DNA from: Nitrospira sp. UBA2082
GTDB lineage: Bacteria > Nitrospirota > Nitrospiria > Nitrospirales > Nitrospiraceae
Length of the DNA: 64,000 nucleotides
Reading direction: 5' to 3'
Assembly (NCBI GenBank): GCA_002331335.1
Contig: DCZO01000015.1
Span: forward strand, 36,004-100,003
Below the pieces are notes generated by a model that did not search any database, was not told the origin of the DNA, and worked only from the letters and a program-made list of their open reading frames with translations. Positions 25,532-32,335 of the stretch are shown one piece after another (positions within the stretch are counted from its first letter, which is position 1; every line of letters begins with the position of its first letter). The position numbers and the translations under genes are program-made.

Positions 25532-27553
25532 ATGCCGATTACGCCCGCGCAAGTCCAGGCTGCCCAGGTCGCGCAACATGCAGCCGCACACGACATCGCT
25601 CCGCAGGTTCGGCTACTCGCAGGGCCTGGGACCGGAAAGTCATCATCCATAGAAGAGCGGGTCCACTGGCTTCTGTCGAACGGAACCCCGCCAACGCAGA
25701 TTGTGGCCGTGTCGTTCACACGCGCGGCAGCACAAGATCTTGAACGGCGCATTCGCGGATATGGTCAGCAGCATGGTTACGCACACGTTCAGCAGGTGCG
25801 CGTTAGTACCCTTCACTCCGTTGCCCTGCGCATACTGCGACAAACGGGTCTACTCGCCGCATTTCCGGTTGAACCCAGAGTTCTTGATGATTGGGAACTG
25901 GAGAAGATCTTTGACACCGAGTTTGGAGAAAGAGCAGCAATCACACAGAAGACTCGACGTGAGGCAATCCGTCGTGCACATGAAGCATTCTGGAGCACGG
26001 GAGTCTGGAATCCTGCGAATTACATCCCCCCTAATCCGCCAATCTCTCTTCAAGAGCAGAATGCGTTCCAGGCGTTCCTTAGCTCGCGTGGCCAAGTGTA
26101 CGCCTGCGTACTCCCTGGTGAACTTGTCCGAAAGTGCGTGGACGCCGCGAGTGCTGGCGTAGTGAATCTGCCCCAGCTGTTCGGCGCGTCGCACGTCATC
26201 GTCGATGAGTATCAAGACCTCAATCAGTGCGATCTGGAGTTTGTTCGTCTCCTTGCCACAACCGGTGTGACGCTCTTCGCTGCGGGCGACGACGACCAAA
26301 GCATATATTCTTTCCGCTTCGCCTCTCCAGCCGGGATCCAAACGTTCCACAACACATATCCAAACGCCTCCGCTAGGGCGCTCGATGACTGCTTTAGGTG
26401 TACCCCGGCAATCCTTGGCGCCGCATACAACCTTGTCGGAGCGTATGCGGACCCAATCCGTCTTCCTAAACAGGTCTCATCTCTCTATGCGACCGCCAAC
26501 CCCGCAGTTGGAGGCATAGTCCACCGCTGGCGCTTTGCCTCCTCTCAAGCAGAAGCTACGGCCATCGCTGCGTCATGTAGAGATCTGATCGCCTCCGGAG
26601 TGAGTGCTAATCAGATCATGATCCTGGTGAGTAGTGTCCCGACACTAGGACACCCACTCACCAATGCGCTACAGGAGGCGCAGGTGCCGTTTCGCCCACC
26701 TCGCCCGACACCTTTATCTGACACAGCCCATGGACGGCTCGGACTGGCCCTCCTGCGCATTGTTTCAGACACAGCGGACTACATTGCGCTTCGAACAATT
26801 CTTGGTCTGCGCACCGGTGTGGGCATAGGTACGTGTAGTGCAATTGCAGATGCGGTTCACAACAGCAATCTTAACTATCGCGATGTTTTCGTAGCGCTTT
26901 TGCCCAATGGTGTCTTCGCTGGGCGCGCACTATCAGCCCTCCAAGCTGCTCGGGCGGCGGTCTCTCAAGTTCAGGGATGGCTTTCGACCGATCGTCTCGT
27001 GACTCGCCGGGATGCCCTGAAGACCCTTGTGATGACGACACTTGGCCCTGCCGCGCTGGTAGATTGGTCCACCGCAACAGATCCCCTCCCGAACGAAATG
27101 ATGTTGGGAGAGCTTCAGCGGTGGCTCGCTGCGCCTACCGATATCGACCGTGACCGCGTGTTAGTAGAAGTGGCCACCCGCCTTGGTGAAGTACAGGCCG
27201 ACCCAGAACAAGTCGCGCCAGTTGTGCAGCTCATGACGATGCACTCCGCTAAGGGGCTGTCAGCGCAGGTTGTCTTCATCCCAGGTTTAGAGGAGGCGCT
27301 GCTCCCCGGACCTAAGCGGGCTCCTTATCCGGGTCTTGTATCGGAGGCGGCAAGATTGTTGTTTGTTTCAATCACACGGGCTAGAGCTGCGTGCGTTCTA
27401 AGCTTTGCTACGCATCGGTTAGCTCAGGGCACCTTAATGCAGCAAACGCCCTCCCGGTTCTGTCAGCATCTCGGCGGGGCGTTTGGCGGTCGTGCCGCTG
27501 GACTCACCGCCCAAGAAGTCACGCAAGTAGCCCAATGCATCGCGAGTCTCTGA
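25532..27553 (+). CDS. UvrD/Rep-type (SF1A) DNA helicase in a cassette
   Basis: A 673-residue helicase with all core motifs: Walker A GPGTGKS (31-37), Ia VAVSFTRAAAQDL (58-70), II DEYQDLN (225-231), III GDDDQSIYSFR (252-262), V TMHSAKGL and VI ARLLFVSITRAR. The length is slightly short for UvrD/PcrA/Rep (about 670-720). No nuclease domain or C-terminal RNAP-binding tail is visible. It would translocate 3' to 5' on single-stranded DNA. It fills a 2.1-kb integron cassette, which is large for the class. UvrD-like helicases are also parts of defence systems such as Gabija (GajB), but no GajA partner is present. Confidence 0.92.
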   Translation: MPITPAQVQAAQVAQHAAAHDIAPQVRLLAGPGTGKSSSIEERVHWLLSNGTPPTQIVAVSFTRAAAQDLERRIRGYGQQHGYAHVQQVRVSTLHSVALRILRQTGLLAAFPVEPRVLDDWELEKIFDTEFGERAAITQKTRREAIRRAHEAFWSTGVWNPANYIPPNPPISLQEQNAFQAFLSSRGQVYACVLPGELVRKCVDAASAGVVNLPQLFGASHVIVDEYQDLNQCDLEFVRLLATTGVTLFAAGDDDQSIYSFRFASPAGIQTFHNTYPNASARALDDCFRCTPAILGAAYNLVGAYADPIRLPKQVSSLYATANPAVGGIVHRWRFASSQAEATAIAASCRDLIASGVSANQIMILVSSVPTLGHPLTNALQEAQVPFRPPRPTPLSDTAHGRLGLALLRIVSDTADYIALRTILGLRTGVGIGTCSAIADAVHNSNLNYRDVFVALLPNGVFAGRALSALQAARAAVSQVQGWLSTDRLVTRRDALKTLVMTTLGPAALVDWSTATDPLPNEMMLGELQRWLAAPTDIDRDRVLVEVATRLGEVQADPEQVAPVVQLMTMHSAKGLSAQVVFIPGLEEALLPGPKRAPYPGLVSEAARLLFVSITRARAACVLSFATHRLAQGTLMQQTPSRFCQHLGGAFGGRAAGLTAQEVTQVAQCIASL

Positions 27554-27569
27554 TCGTTCAGCGCAAGTC

Positions 27570-27640
27570 ACCTAACCTGCTGCTGAACACGGACGCGCGA
27601 CAGCAAGCTTGCCGCGCGCCGGTTACCGGCGGCGTTATGT
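27570..27640 (+). repeat. attC site A (after helicase cassette)
   Basis: This is a 71-base integron attC. R'' is ACCTAAC (27570-27576) and R' is GTTATGT (27634-27640), both fitting the RYYYAAC/GTTRRRY consensus. Inner arms such as GGACGCGCG and CGCGCGCC fold into an imperfect hairpin around a short loop. R'' pairs exactly with the opening box at 25501. Confidence 0.82.
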
Positions 27641-27660
27641 ACCTTAAATTTCATTAAGCC

Positions 27661-28506
27661 GTGGCGACACTCTTCGAATATTTTAAAAAGGACCAAGGGC
27701 GTTCGTTGACCTTGGACAAGGACCTGGAAATCAAGGAAGCTACAGGCAAGACATTGCTCAAAATAAAAGGGAGGCTGCACACGGACTTTGAGGCAAATGC
27801 GCTATACATATCCTTCTACATTCCGCTCTCAGATAGCGTTGAGTCCCCTGCACGCATCGTCCTAAATGCCATAGATGAAGTGATTAGCTGGAGGAGGGAA
27901 GTATTTGTTCAAGGTGGCTTCCCGGGACAAGAGCCTGCTACCAACAGCGAATGTCTATTTACTGGCCGAATATATATTTATTCGGAATTGCCGATCGCGA
28001 ACAGTGATAAAGAGTACATAAATACCCGTGCAGCGGAATTGGGGCACAGCGTGAAGTTTCGGGGACGCGATTACGCCAACGAGAGGAATCGGCACGACAG
28101 ACCTCATGCTTTTATTTCTCACGATTCGCGAGATAAAGAGCTAATTGCAGGCCCGCTTGCGTTAGAAATGCAGCGCTTATTATGTCCAGTCTGGTATGAC
28201 GAGTACTCTTTAAAGGTTGGCGATAGCCTGCGTGAGCAAATCGAAAAGGGATTAAAAGAGTGCAAGAAATGCATTCTCGTTCTGACGCCCAATTATCTCT
28301 CCAATGAAGGATGGGGGAAAAAGGAATTTGATTCGGTGTTCACCCGCGAACTAGTTGAAAGGGAACAGGTCATTTTACCGGTCTGGTACGGCGTGACTAA
28401 GAAAGATGTCTATAAATATTCACCCGCTCTTGCCGATCGAGTAGCTGCAAATTGGCAAGATGGTGCTGCTGCTGTCGCCAAGAAACTCAAGCAAGCACTG
28501 GAGTGA
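27661..28506 (+). CDS. TIR-domain protein with uncharacterised N-terminal domain
   Basis: A 281-residue protein. Residues 148-278 form a bacterial TIR domain: HAFISHDSRDKE, PVWYDEYSLKVGDSL and ILVLTPNYLSNEGWGKKEFDS. Glu222 sits in the WxxxE-type position of the NAD-cleaving glutamate of SARM1-like and prokaryotic TIRs. The first 140 or so residues are a mixed alpha/beta region I do not recognise, possibly the sensing part. It starts at GTG, 20 bases after attC site A, with a weak ribosome site. Base use is more AT-rich than in neighbouring chromosomal genes. A defence role by NAD depletion is an inference from the family. Confidence 0.85.
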   Translation: MATLFEYFKKDQGRSLTLDKDLEIKEATGKTLLKIKGRLHTDFEANALYISFYIPLSDSVESPARIVLNAIDEVISWRREVFVQGGFPGQEPATNSECLFTGRIYIYSELPIANSDKEYINTRAAELGHSVKFRGRDYANERNRHDRPHAFISHDSRDKELIAGPLALEMQRLLCPVWYDEYSLKVGDSLREQIEKGLKECKKCILVLTPNYLSNEGWGKKEFDSVFTRELVEREQVILPVWYGVTKKDVYKYSPALADRVAANWQDGAAAVAKKLKQALE

Positions 28507-28513
28507 AAACGGC

Positions 28514-28569
28514 ACATAACAACGCGCTCCAGGCCGACGCTGCGAAGCGGCTGAGCGCAACTGTTGGAC
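28514..28569 (+). repeat. attC site B (after TIR cassette)
   Basis: This is a 56-base attC with R'' ACATAAC (28514-28520) and R' GTTGGAC (28563-28569). Between them, CTCCAGGCCGACGC and GCGGCTGAGCGCAACT resemble the L''/L' arms of classical 59-base elements, with GCTGCGAAGC in the middle. R'' is the exact reverse complement of the box opening the TIR cassette (27634-27640). Confidence 0.82.
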
Positions 28570-28594
28570 GACACGACATGGATAGGAGGGTTCT

Positions 28595-29383
28595 ATGATG
28601 AGCGGACAGATCAAAGCCGTATCTAGGCCCGAAGTCAATGCCAATACAGAAGCTCAGTTGCTTAGCGCAATGAAGGCTGGCGGTATCCCGCCCGTGGAGG
28701 ATTTCAAGCGCCTGATAGAGCGTCTTGCCCATCATCACATCCTCGCAAGGGTATTCCTCCTCGATGGGACACCGCATGTATTCATCAATAGCCCGATGAA
28801 ATACATTATCTTTAAGGAGCAGGTCGCCTCCGAGTTTGGCATTGGCTCGCAAGATGTTTGCATCGTCGGAAGCGCACGCCTTGGCTTCAGCCCATCGCCT
28901 CACAAGTTCGGGCAGGCGTTTTCCGAGACGTCGGATGTTGACGTAGTGCTTATCTCAGAACCGTTGTTTCTGGAAGGGTCTCAAGCACTTTTCCAAGAAC
29001 TGAATGCTGCTGGCCCTCCGCTCACCTTCTCAGACAAACCGCACAGGCAGAAACCGGTCGAGGTCAGCGGGCCGGTCTGGAAAAGCGTCAAGGAGGCCAT
29101 TCGCAACTTCGTGTTCAACAATTTCAACCCGGGCCTTCTCTCGTATTCGCATCCGCTGCGAATGAGGATCTTCAACGGTATCTCTGGAACCACAGGCCTG
29201 TTTCTGGCGCTTGAGCCACAAGTGTTTGTGTCGAAGATTCGTTGTCGCATTTTCCGAACATGGAAAGCCGCCGAGGACTACTACGCAAACTCTTTGCGCC
29301 AAGCACAAGCGACATTTCGTGGCGAAGCGGCTGAGCTGGTGGACGACGAGGAGGACGATTCAGAGAGGGTCGTCCAACAATAG
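28595..29383 (+). CDS. nucleotidyltransferase-like protein in a cassette
   Basis: A 262-residue protein. VGSARLGFSPSP (Gly92-Ser93) followed by ETSDVDVVLI (Asp114 and Asp116) fits the hG[GS]...DxD active-site pattern of polymerase-beta-type nucleotidyltransferases. The third acidic residue is not obvious, and the region between is longer than usual. The family is not known to me beyond this. The C-terminus is acidic. AGGAGGG precedes the ATGATG start (either codon possible). Its last codons overlap attC site C. Confidence 0.72.
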   Translation: MMSGQIKAVSRPEVNANTEAQLLSAMKAGGIPPVEDFKRLIERLAHHHILARVFLLDGTPHVFINSPMKYIIFKEQVASEFGIGSQDVCIVGSARLGFSPSPHKFGQAFSETSDVDVVLISEPLFLEGSQALFQELNAAGPPLTFSDKPHRQKPVEVSGPVWKSVKEAIRNFVFNNFNPGLLSYSHPLRMRIFNGISGTTGLFLALEPQVFVSKIRCRIFRTWKAAEDYYANSLRQAQATFRGEAAELVDDEEDDSERVVQQ

Positions 29384-29431
29384 GTTCCAGCCGAAGCGGC
29401 TGCGCCGTGCGGCTGAACCTGAGCGTTAAGA
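29372..29431 (+). repeat. attC site C (after nucleotidyltransferase-like cassette)
   Basis: This is a 60-base attC with R'' GTCCAAC (29372-29378) and R' GTTAAGA (29425-29431, last base off consensus). The arms GGTTCCAGCCGAAGCGGC and GCGGCTGAACCTGAGC fold back on each other around GCGCCGT. R'' is the exact reverse complement of GTTGGAC at 28563. It begins inside the upstream gene, and the next ATG is three bases after R'. Confidence 0.83.
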
Positions 29432-29434
29432 CTC

Positions 29435-30040
29435 ATGGCAATAGCCTTCACTCTCGATAGGGGCGCCGTCGATTATCTGAACTGGCTTGGAAACTCCATT
29501 AGTGAGTGCGAGCTACCAGGTTCGCTACGAGTGCGTGTTGCGGCCAGCTGCCTTACTATCGCCCAGGACCATCATCATGCAATTGTCGCCCTTCTGGACC
29601 ATGCCATTTTTGCGTCGAGCTTCGCTCTCTTACGCTGTGAGTTCGAGGCCTACGTGCGCGGAGAGTGGCTCGCACTTTGTGCGACAGATGCTGAAGTGGA
29701 AAAGTTCTCGTGCGGCAAGGAGCCACCCAAAATTGGGAATATGCTCAAAGCACTTGAGGCGACCCCGGCCTTTTCAGAAAAGATCCTCAGCAGCATCAAG
29801 GCTAGCTCTTGGGGCGCCATGTGTGCCTACACGCATACTGGTGGCCTCCATGTACAGCGGTGGGGAACTGGGCGTATCATCGAACCGAATTACTCGGCTG
29901 ATGAAATTCAGGAAGTCTTGTCGTTCGCCGAAGTTTTTGGGGCGTTGGCCGTGGTCGGAGTCGCCTCACTGGCGAACAACGAGACAATCGCAGAGGCGGT
30001 GCTTGCGAAGATCAAGGAGCGCACGGGAAATGAGTCTTAA
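29435..30040 (+). CDS. cassette protein of unknown function
   Basis: A 201-residue soluble, helix-rich protein with a hydrophobic-aromatic centre (LLRCEFEAYVRGEWLALCAT near residue 65) and a late His/Trp segment (AYTHTGGLHVQRWGTG). The overall look recalls a widespread uncharacterised family common in cassettes (DUF6988-like, from memory and not checked). No catalytic motif is recognised. It starts four bases after attC site C and its TAA is part of the R'' box of site D, so the gene fills its cassette. Confidence 0.7.
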   Translation: MAIAFTLDRGAVDYLNWLGNSISECELPGSLRVRVAASCLTIAQDHHHAIVALLDHAIFASSFALLRCEFEAYVRGEWLALCATDAEVEKFSCGKEPPKIGNMLKALEATPAFSEKILSSIKASSWGAMCAYTHTGGLHVQRWGTGRIIEPNYSADEIQEVLSFAEVFGALAVVGVASLANNETIAEAVLAKIKERTGNES

Positions 30041-30124
30041 CTTGGCAGTCGACTCGGACGCCCGACGGCGTCCGCTCCTGTTGGTCGCGCCTTTCCTCGT
30101 GCGCCGGTCACTTCCACGTTATAG
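30035..30124 (+). repeat. attC site D (after unknown-protein cassette)
   Basis: This is a 90-base attC with R'' TCTTAAC (30035-30041) and R' GTTATAG (30118-30124). The outer arms TTGGCAGTCGACTCGG and GCCGGTCACTTCCAC pair imperfectly, with a second small stem GGACGCC/GGCGTCC inside. R'' is the exact reverse complement of GTTAAGA at 29425. Both boxes are off the strict consensus at one end, but they match each other. Confidence 0.75.
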
Positions 30125-30163
30125 CTATTTGGGGTCTGGCATGCGTATTGACTTACGACCATC

Positions 30164-30612
30164 GTGAGCATCTACGCGACACTCTGGCATTTGAAGTTCC
30201 CGAAGTATGAGGAGATCCACGCCGGATGCGAATGGATTGAGGTAACGGCGCAAGGAGTGCCTCCGCATATCGGCACTTCGACGCCGGGACTTGGCTATGA
30301 GAACGGAGATCCGTATGCCGATTTCCTTCCACCAGCTCTTGTCACGGACGAGGACGGCGATGCCGAATTCATGCGCGCGGTCGTGATCATCACCGAAGAG
30401 ACAAAGAAAGGAACTGACGACATTCGCAAGAGTATTTGAACCCCCTCCTCATGCTTGATGGGAAAGAGTACGCGAGCATGACGTTTGACGAACTTCACAA
30501 CCGTATTTGCGATGCACTGCGAGGCAACCGAACGAGACTGGCTATCGAAACAATCGGTCCGGATGGACGGCATTCGCTCCATTTCGAAGATGGGATGTCA
30601 CGCAATGCTTGA
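30164..30612 (+). pseudogene. cassette gene broken by a frameshift
   Basis: Frame 1 runs from GTG 30164 to the stop at 30439 (91 residues: MSIYATLWHLKFPKYEEIH and onward). A second frame is open from 30418 to 30612 and reads RHSQEYLNPLLMLDGKEYAS, then FDELHNRICDALRG, to a stop. The two look like halves of one protein of about 149 residues. Adding one base near 30418 (GAC-CGA-CAT for GAC-GAC-AT) would restore one frame. I recall, without checking, a cassette protein family with this continuous order. If expressed as it stands, the second half could start at ATG 30451 (53 residues). The expected closing box CTATAAC is not seen downstream. Confidence 0.6.
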
Positions 30613-30628
30613 GAACCCAGTCCAGTTT

Positions 30629-30645
30629 AAGGGGTCAGACCCCTT
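30629..30645. repeat. perfect 17-bp palindrome
   Basis: AAGGGGTCAGACCCCTT is a perfect inverted repeat with one central base. The same word is, from memory, widespread in Gram-negative genomes as a REP-like or RAYT-associated element. Here it sits just after the broken cassette gene. As RNA it would make a six-base stem with a five-base loop, followed by TGGTTTT, so weak termination is also possible. Confidence 0.5.
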
Positions 30646-30725
30646 TGGTTTTCAGATTCTTCGTCCAGCCTGTGATGTAGATAGTCACTCGGTGCGGCTT
30701 GCGTTGGACAAGAAGAACCGTCTGC

Positions 30726-31034
30726 TCAGTTCGTCTCATCCGGTTTGAATTCCCTGGCTCCATGGATCAAGCCGAGCACATAAACCGTGCGGTCCTCAAT
30801 CTCATACAGCAAGCGGTAGTGCTTGATGAAGAGTTCGCGGATGCGCGGGTTTTGGAGTTCGGGAACGATGCGGCCACGCTTTGCGAGTGTGACAAGTGTA
30901 TCGGCGGTAGCGAGAACTTCTTCGAGGAAAGCCAGAGCAGAGAGGGGAGCGTCTTCCGCAATGTAGGCGACGATGTCGTCGAGTTCGTGTCGCGCGCTCG
31001 TTGTCCAGATTACTTCACGCCGTTCTTCAGCCAC
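30726..31034 (-). CDS. RelE/ParE-family toxin
   Basis: A 102-residue protein with the ParE/RelE fold: VIWTTSARHELDDIVAYIAE at the start, then LAKRGRIVPEL near residue 52. The end strands are FIKHYRLLYEIEDRTVYVLGLIHGAREF. The arrangement (ELDDIVAYIAED, RxVPE, YRLLYEI) fits ParE-type toxins. ParE poisons gyrase while RelE cleaves mRNA, and sequence alone does not decide. Its start overlaps the antitoxin gene by 25 bases. Confidence 0.87.
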   Translation of the reverse strand: MAEERREVIWTTSARHELDDIVAYIAEDAPLSALAFLEEVLATADTLVTLAKRGRIVPELQNPRIRELFIKHYRLLYEIEDRTVYVLGLIHGAREFKPDETN

Positions 31035-31207
31035 TTGGCCTGCAGCTCTCGCTTGATTTGTTCGTGGCTTATGGTTCTGCCTTGTGCGACTTCCGCTCTG
31101 CCACGTTCAACAGTCTGCAGCACATAGAGATGGTACTGGATGTCGTCAAGGGAACAGTCATCCGGCAGTTTTCGCACAAGGTCGAGAACGGCTTCTTTCG
31201 TACTCAT
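31010..31207 (-). CDS. antitoxin partner of the RelE/ParE toxin
   Basis: A 65-residue acidic-to-basic helical protein (MSTKEAVLDLVRKLPDDCSL, then RGRAEVAQGRTISHEQIKREL) typical of small antitoxins paired with ParE-like toxins. ATG 31207 has GGGAG at a good distance. The gene precedes the toxin and overlaps it, as in most type II modules, so it likely also represses the pair. Confidence 0.8.
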   Translation of the reverse strand: MSTKEAVLDLVRKLPDDCSLDDIQYHLYVLQTVERGRAEVAQGRTISHEQIKRELQAKWLKNGVK

Positions 31208-31457
31208 GCCATGTACTCCCAACTATTGGAAGAATTGTATGTCAGCTCTTCGATGAAAGCAATTTGACCATTGGTCGCCGTCTGGCGCAACCATCCCCTT
31301 CGATGTCATACCACCAGGCTCTCACATTCCAAAATAGCCGCCGCCACGGCCCAGGACAGATCCTTCGTTCACCCCTATGCTGCCCGGGGTCCAGAGGAAC
31401 AGCCCTGCACCGCGCAACATTTGCTATGATGCTCGCTCGTCCTTTGGGAGAGGCACC

Positions 31458-32231
31458 GTGGAACTGTTCGTTGTCTGTGTCGCGGCATTGCTGGCTTCGG
31501 GCCTGACGCTGTTCTCCGGATTCGGGCTGGGCACGCTCCTGATGCCGGTGGTCGCCCTTTTCTTCCCACTGGAGATCTCCATCGCAATGACGGCTATGGT
31601 CCATCTAGCCAACAACCTCTTCAAGATTGGGTTGCTCGGACGACAGGCCGATCACTCTGTGCTGCTGAAGTTCGGATTACCTGCGATCGTAGCGGCCTTT
31701 GCGGGAGCGGCCTTACTCACGTACCTTGGCGAGCTCAAACCAGTTTACGAATATCACGCATTGGGGAGCGCTCGACAGGTGTCGGCTCTCAAGCTCGTGA
31801 TCGGGGTCCTCATCATGTCCTTCGTGATCTTGGAACTTTCTCCTGCCTTCTCCAGGATTGCGCTCGATCGCCGATGGCTCCCGCTCGGCGGCCTCATCAG
31901 CGGGTTCTTCGGCGGCTTGTCGGGACATCAAGGCGCCTTTCGCAGCATGTTCTTGATTAAAACCGGGCTTGAGAAAGAGGCGTTCGTCGCCACGGGGGTC
32001 GTGCTCGCTGTCATGGTCGATCTCTCCCGCATGGCCGTCTACGGCTCGGATATCTCGGCCCATGGCGAAACCATCGCGTGGCGGTTGGTCATTGGAGCGA
32101 GCTTGTCTGCCTTCGCTGGGGCCTACGTCGGAGCGAAGATGCTCAAGAAAGTGACGCTTCGCTCTGTCCAGTTGGTGGTTTCGGCGCTGTTGATGCTGGT
32201 GGGAGGGGGGCTGATAGCCGGTCTATTGTGA
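31458..32231 (+). CDS. TauE/SafE-family membrane permease
   Basis: A 257-residue protein with about seven to eight hydrophobic segments. The duplicated TauE/SafE motifs are visible as SGFGLGTLLMPVVALFFPLEIS near residue 17 and GGLISGFFGGLSGHQGAFR near residue 140. The family exports or imports sulfite, sulfoacetate or related anions. I choose GTG 31458 with GGGAGAGG just upstream; the frame extends farther but without a ribosome site. No sulfur-metabolism gene lies nearby, so the substrate is open. Confidence 0.85.
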   Translation: MELFVVCVAALLASGLTLFSGFGLGTLLMPVVALFFPLEISIAMTAMVHLANNLFKIGLLGRQADHSVLLKFGLPAIVAAFAGAALLTYLGELKPVYEYHALGSARQVSALKLVIGVLIMSFVILELSPAFSRIALDRRWLPLGGLISGFFGGLSGHQGAFRSMFLIKTGLEKEAFVATGVVLAVMVDLSRMAVYGSDISAHGETIAWRLVIGASLSAFAGAYVGAKMLKKVTLRSVQLVVSALLMLVGGGLIAGLL

Positions 32232-32335
32232 TCACGCCGTAATTCACAGAATTCTCTTGCCTCTCGCGAGCAATCCTTCATAATCAGCTGGATATTCTGT
32301 CCTCATTAGCGACTCACCGCCGGTAGGGGGCCCCC

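Larger units (their letters stand above)
25502..30124 (+). mobile_element. integron cassette array without integrase (CALIN), four cassettes
   Basis: Four cassettes lie head to tail: 25502-27634 (helicase), 27635-28563 (TIR), 28564-29425 (nucleotidyltransferase-like) and 29426-30118 (unknown). For each, the box opening the cassette is the exact reverse complement of the R'' box near its end: GTTAGGT/ACCTAAC, GTTATGT/ACATAAC, GTTGGAC/GTCCAAC, GTTAAGA/TCTTAAC. A circular cassette must have this property to form a folded attC, while neighbouring boxes within one site need not match. All four genes point the same way and nearly fill their cassettes. No integron integrase is in the window. Confidence 0.85.

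Noticed and set aside
27661..29383. A CBASS-type system made of the TIR protein and the nucleotidyltransferase-like protein
   Set aside because: Each gene has its own attC and can move alone. The second protein lacks a clear third catalytic acid and the usual CD-NTase pattern, so calling a cyclic-nucleotide pathway would go beyond the sequence.
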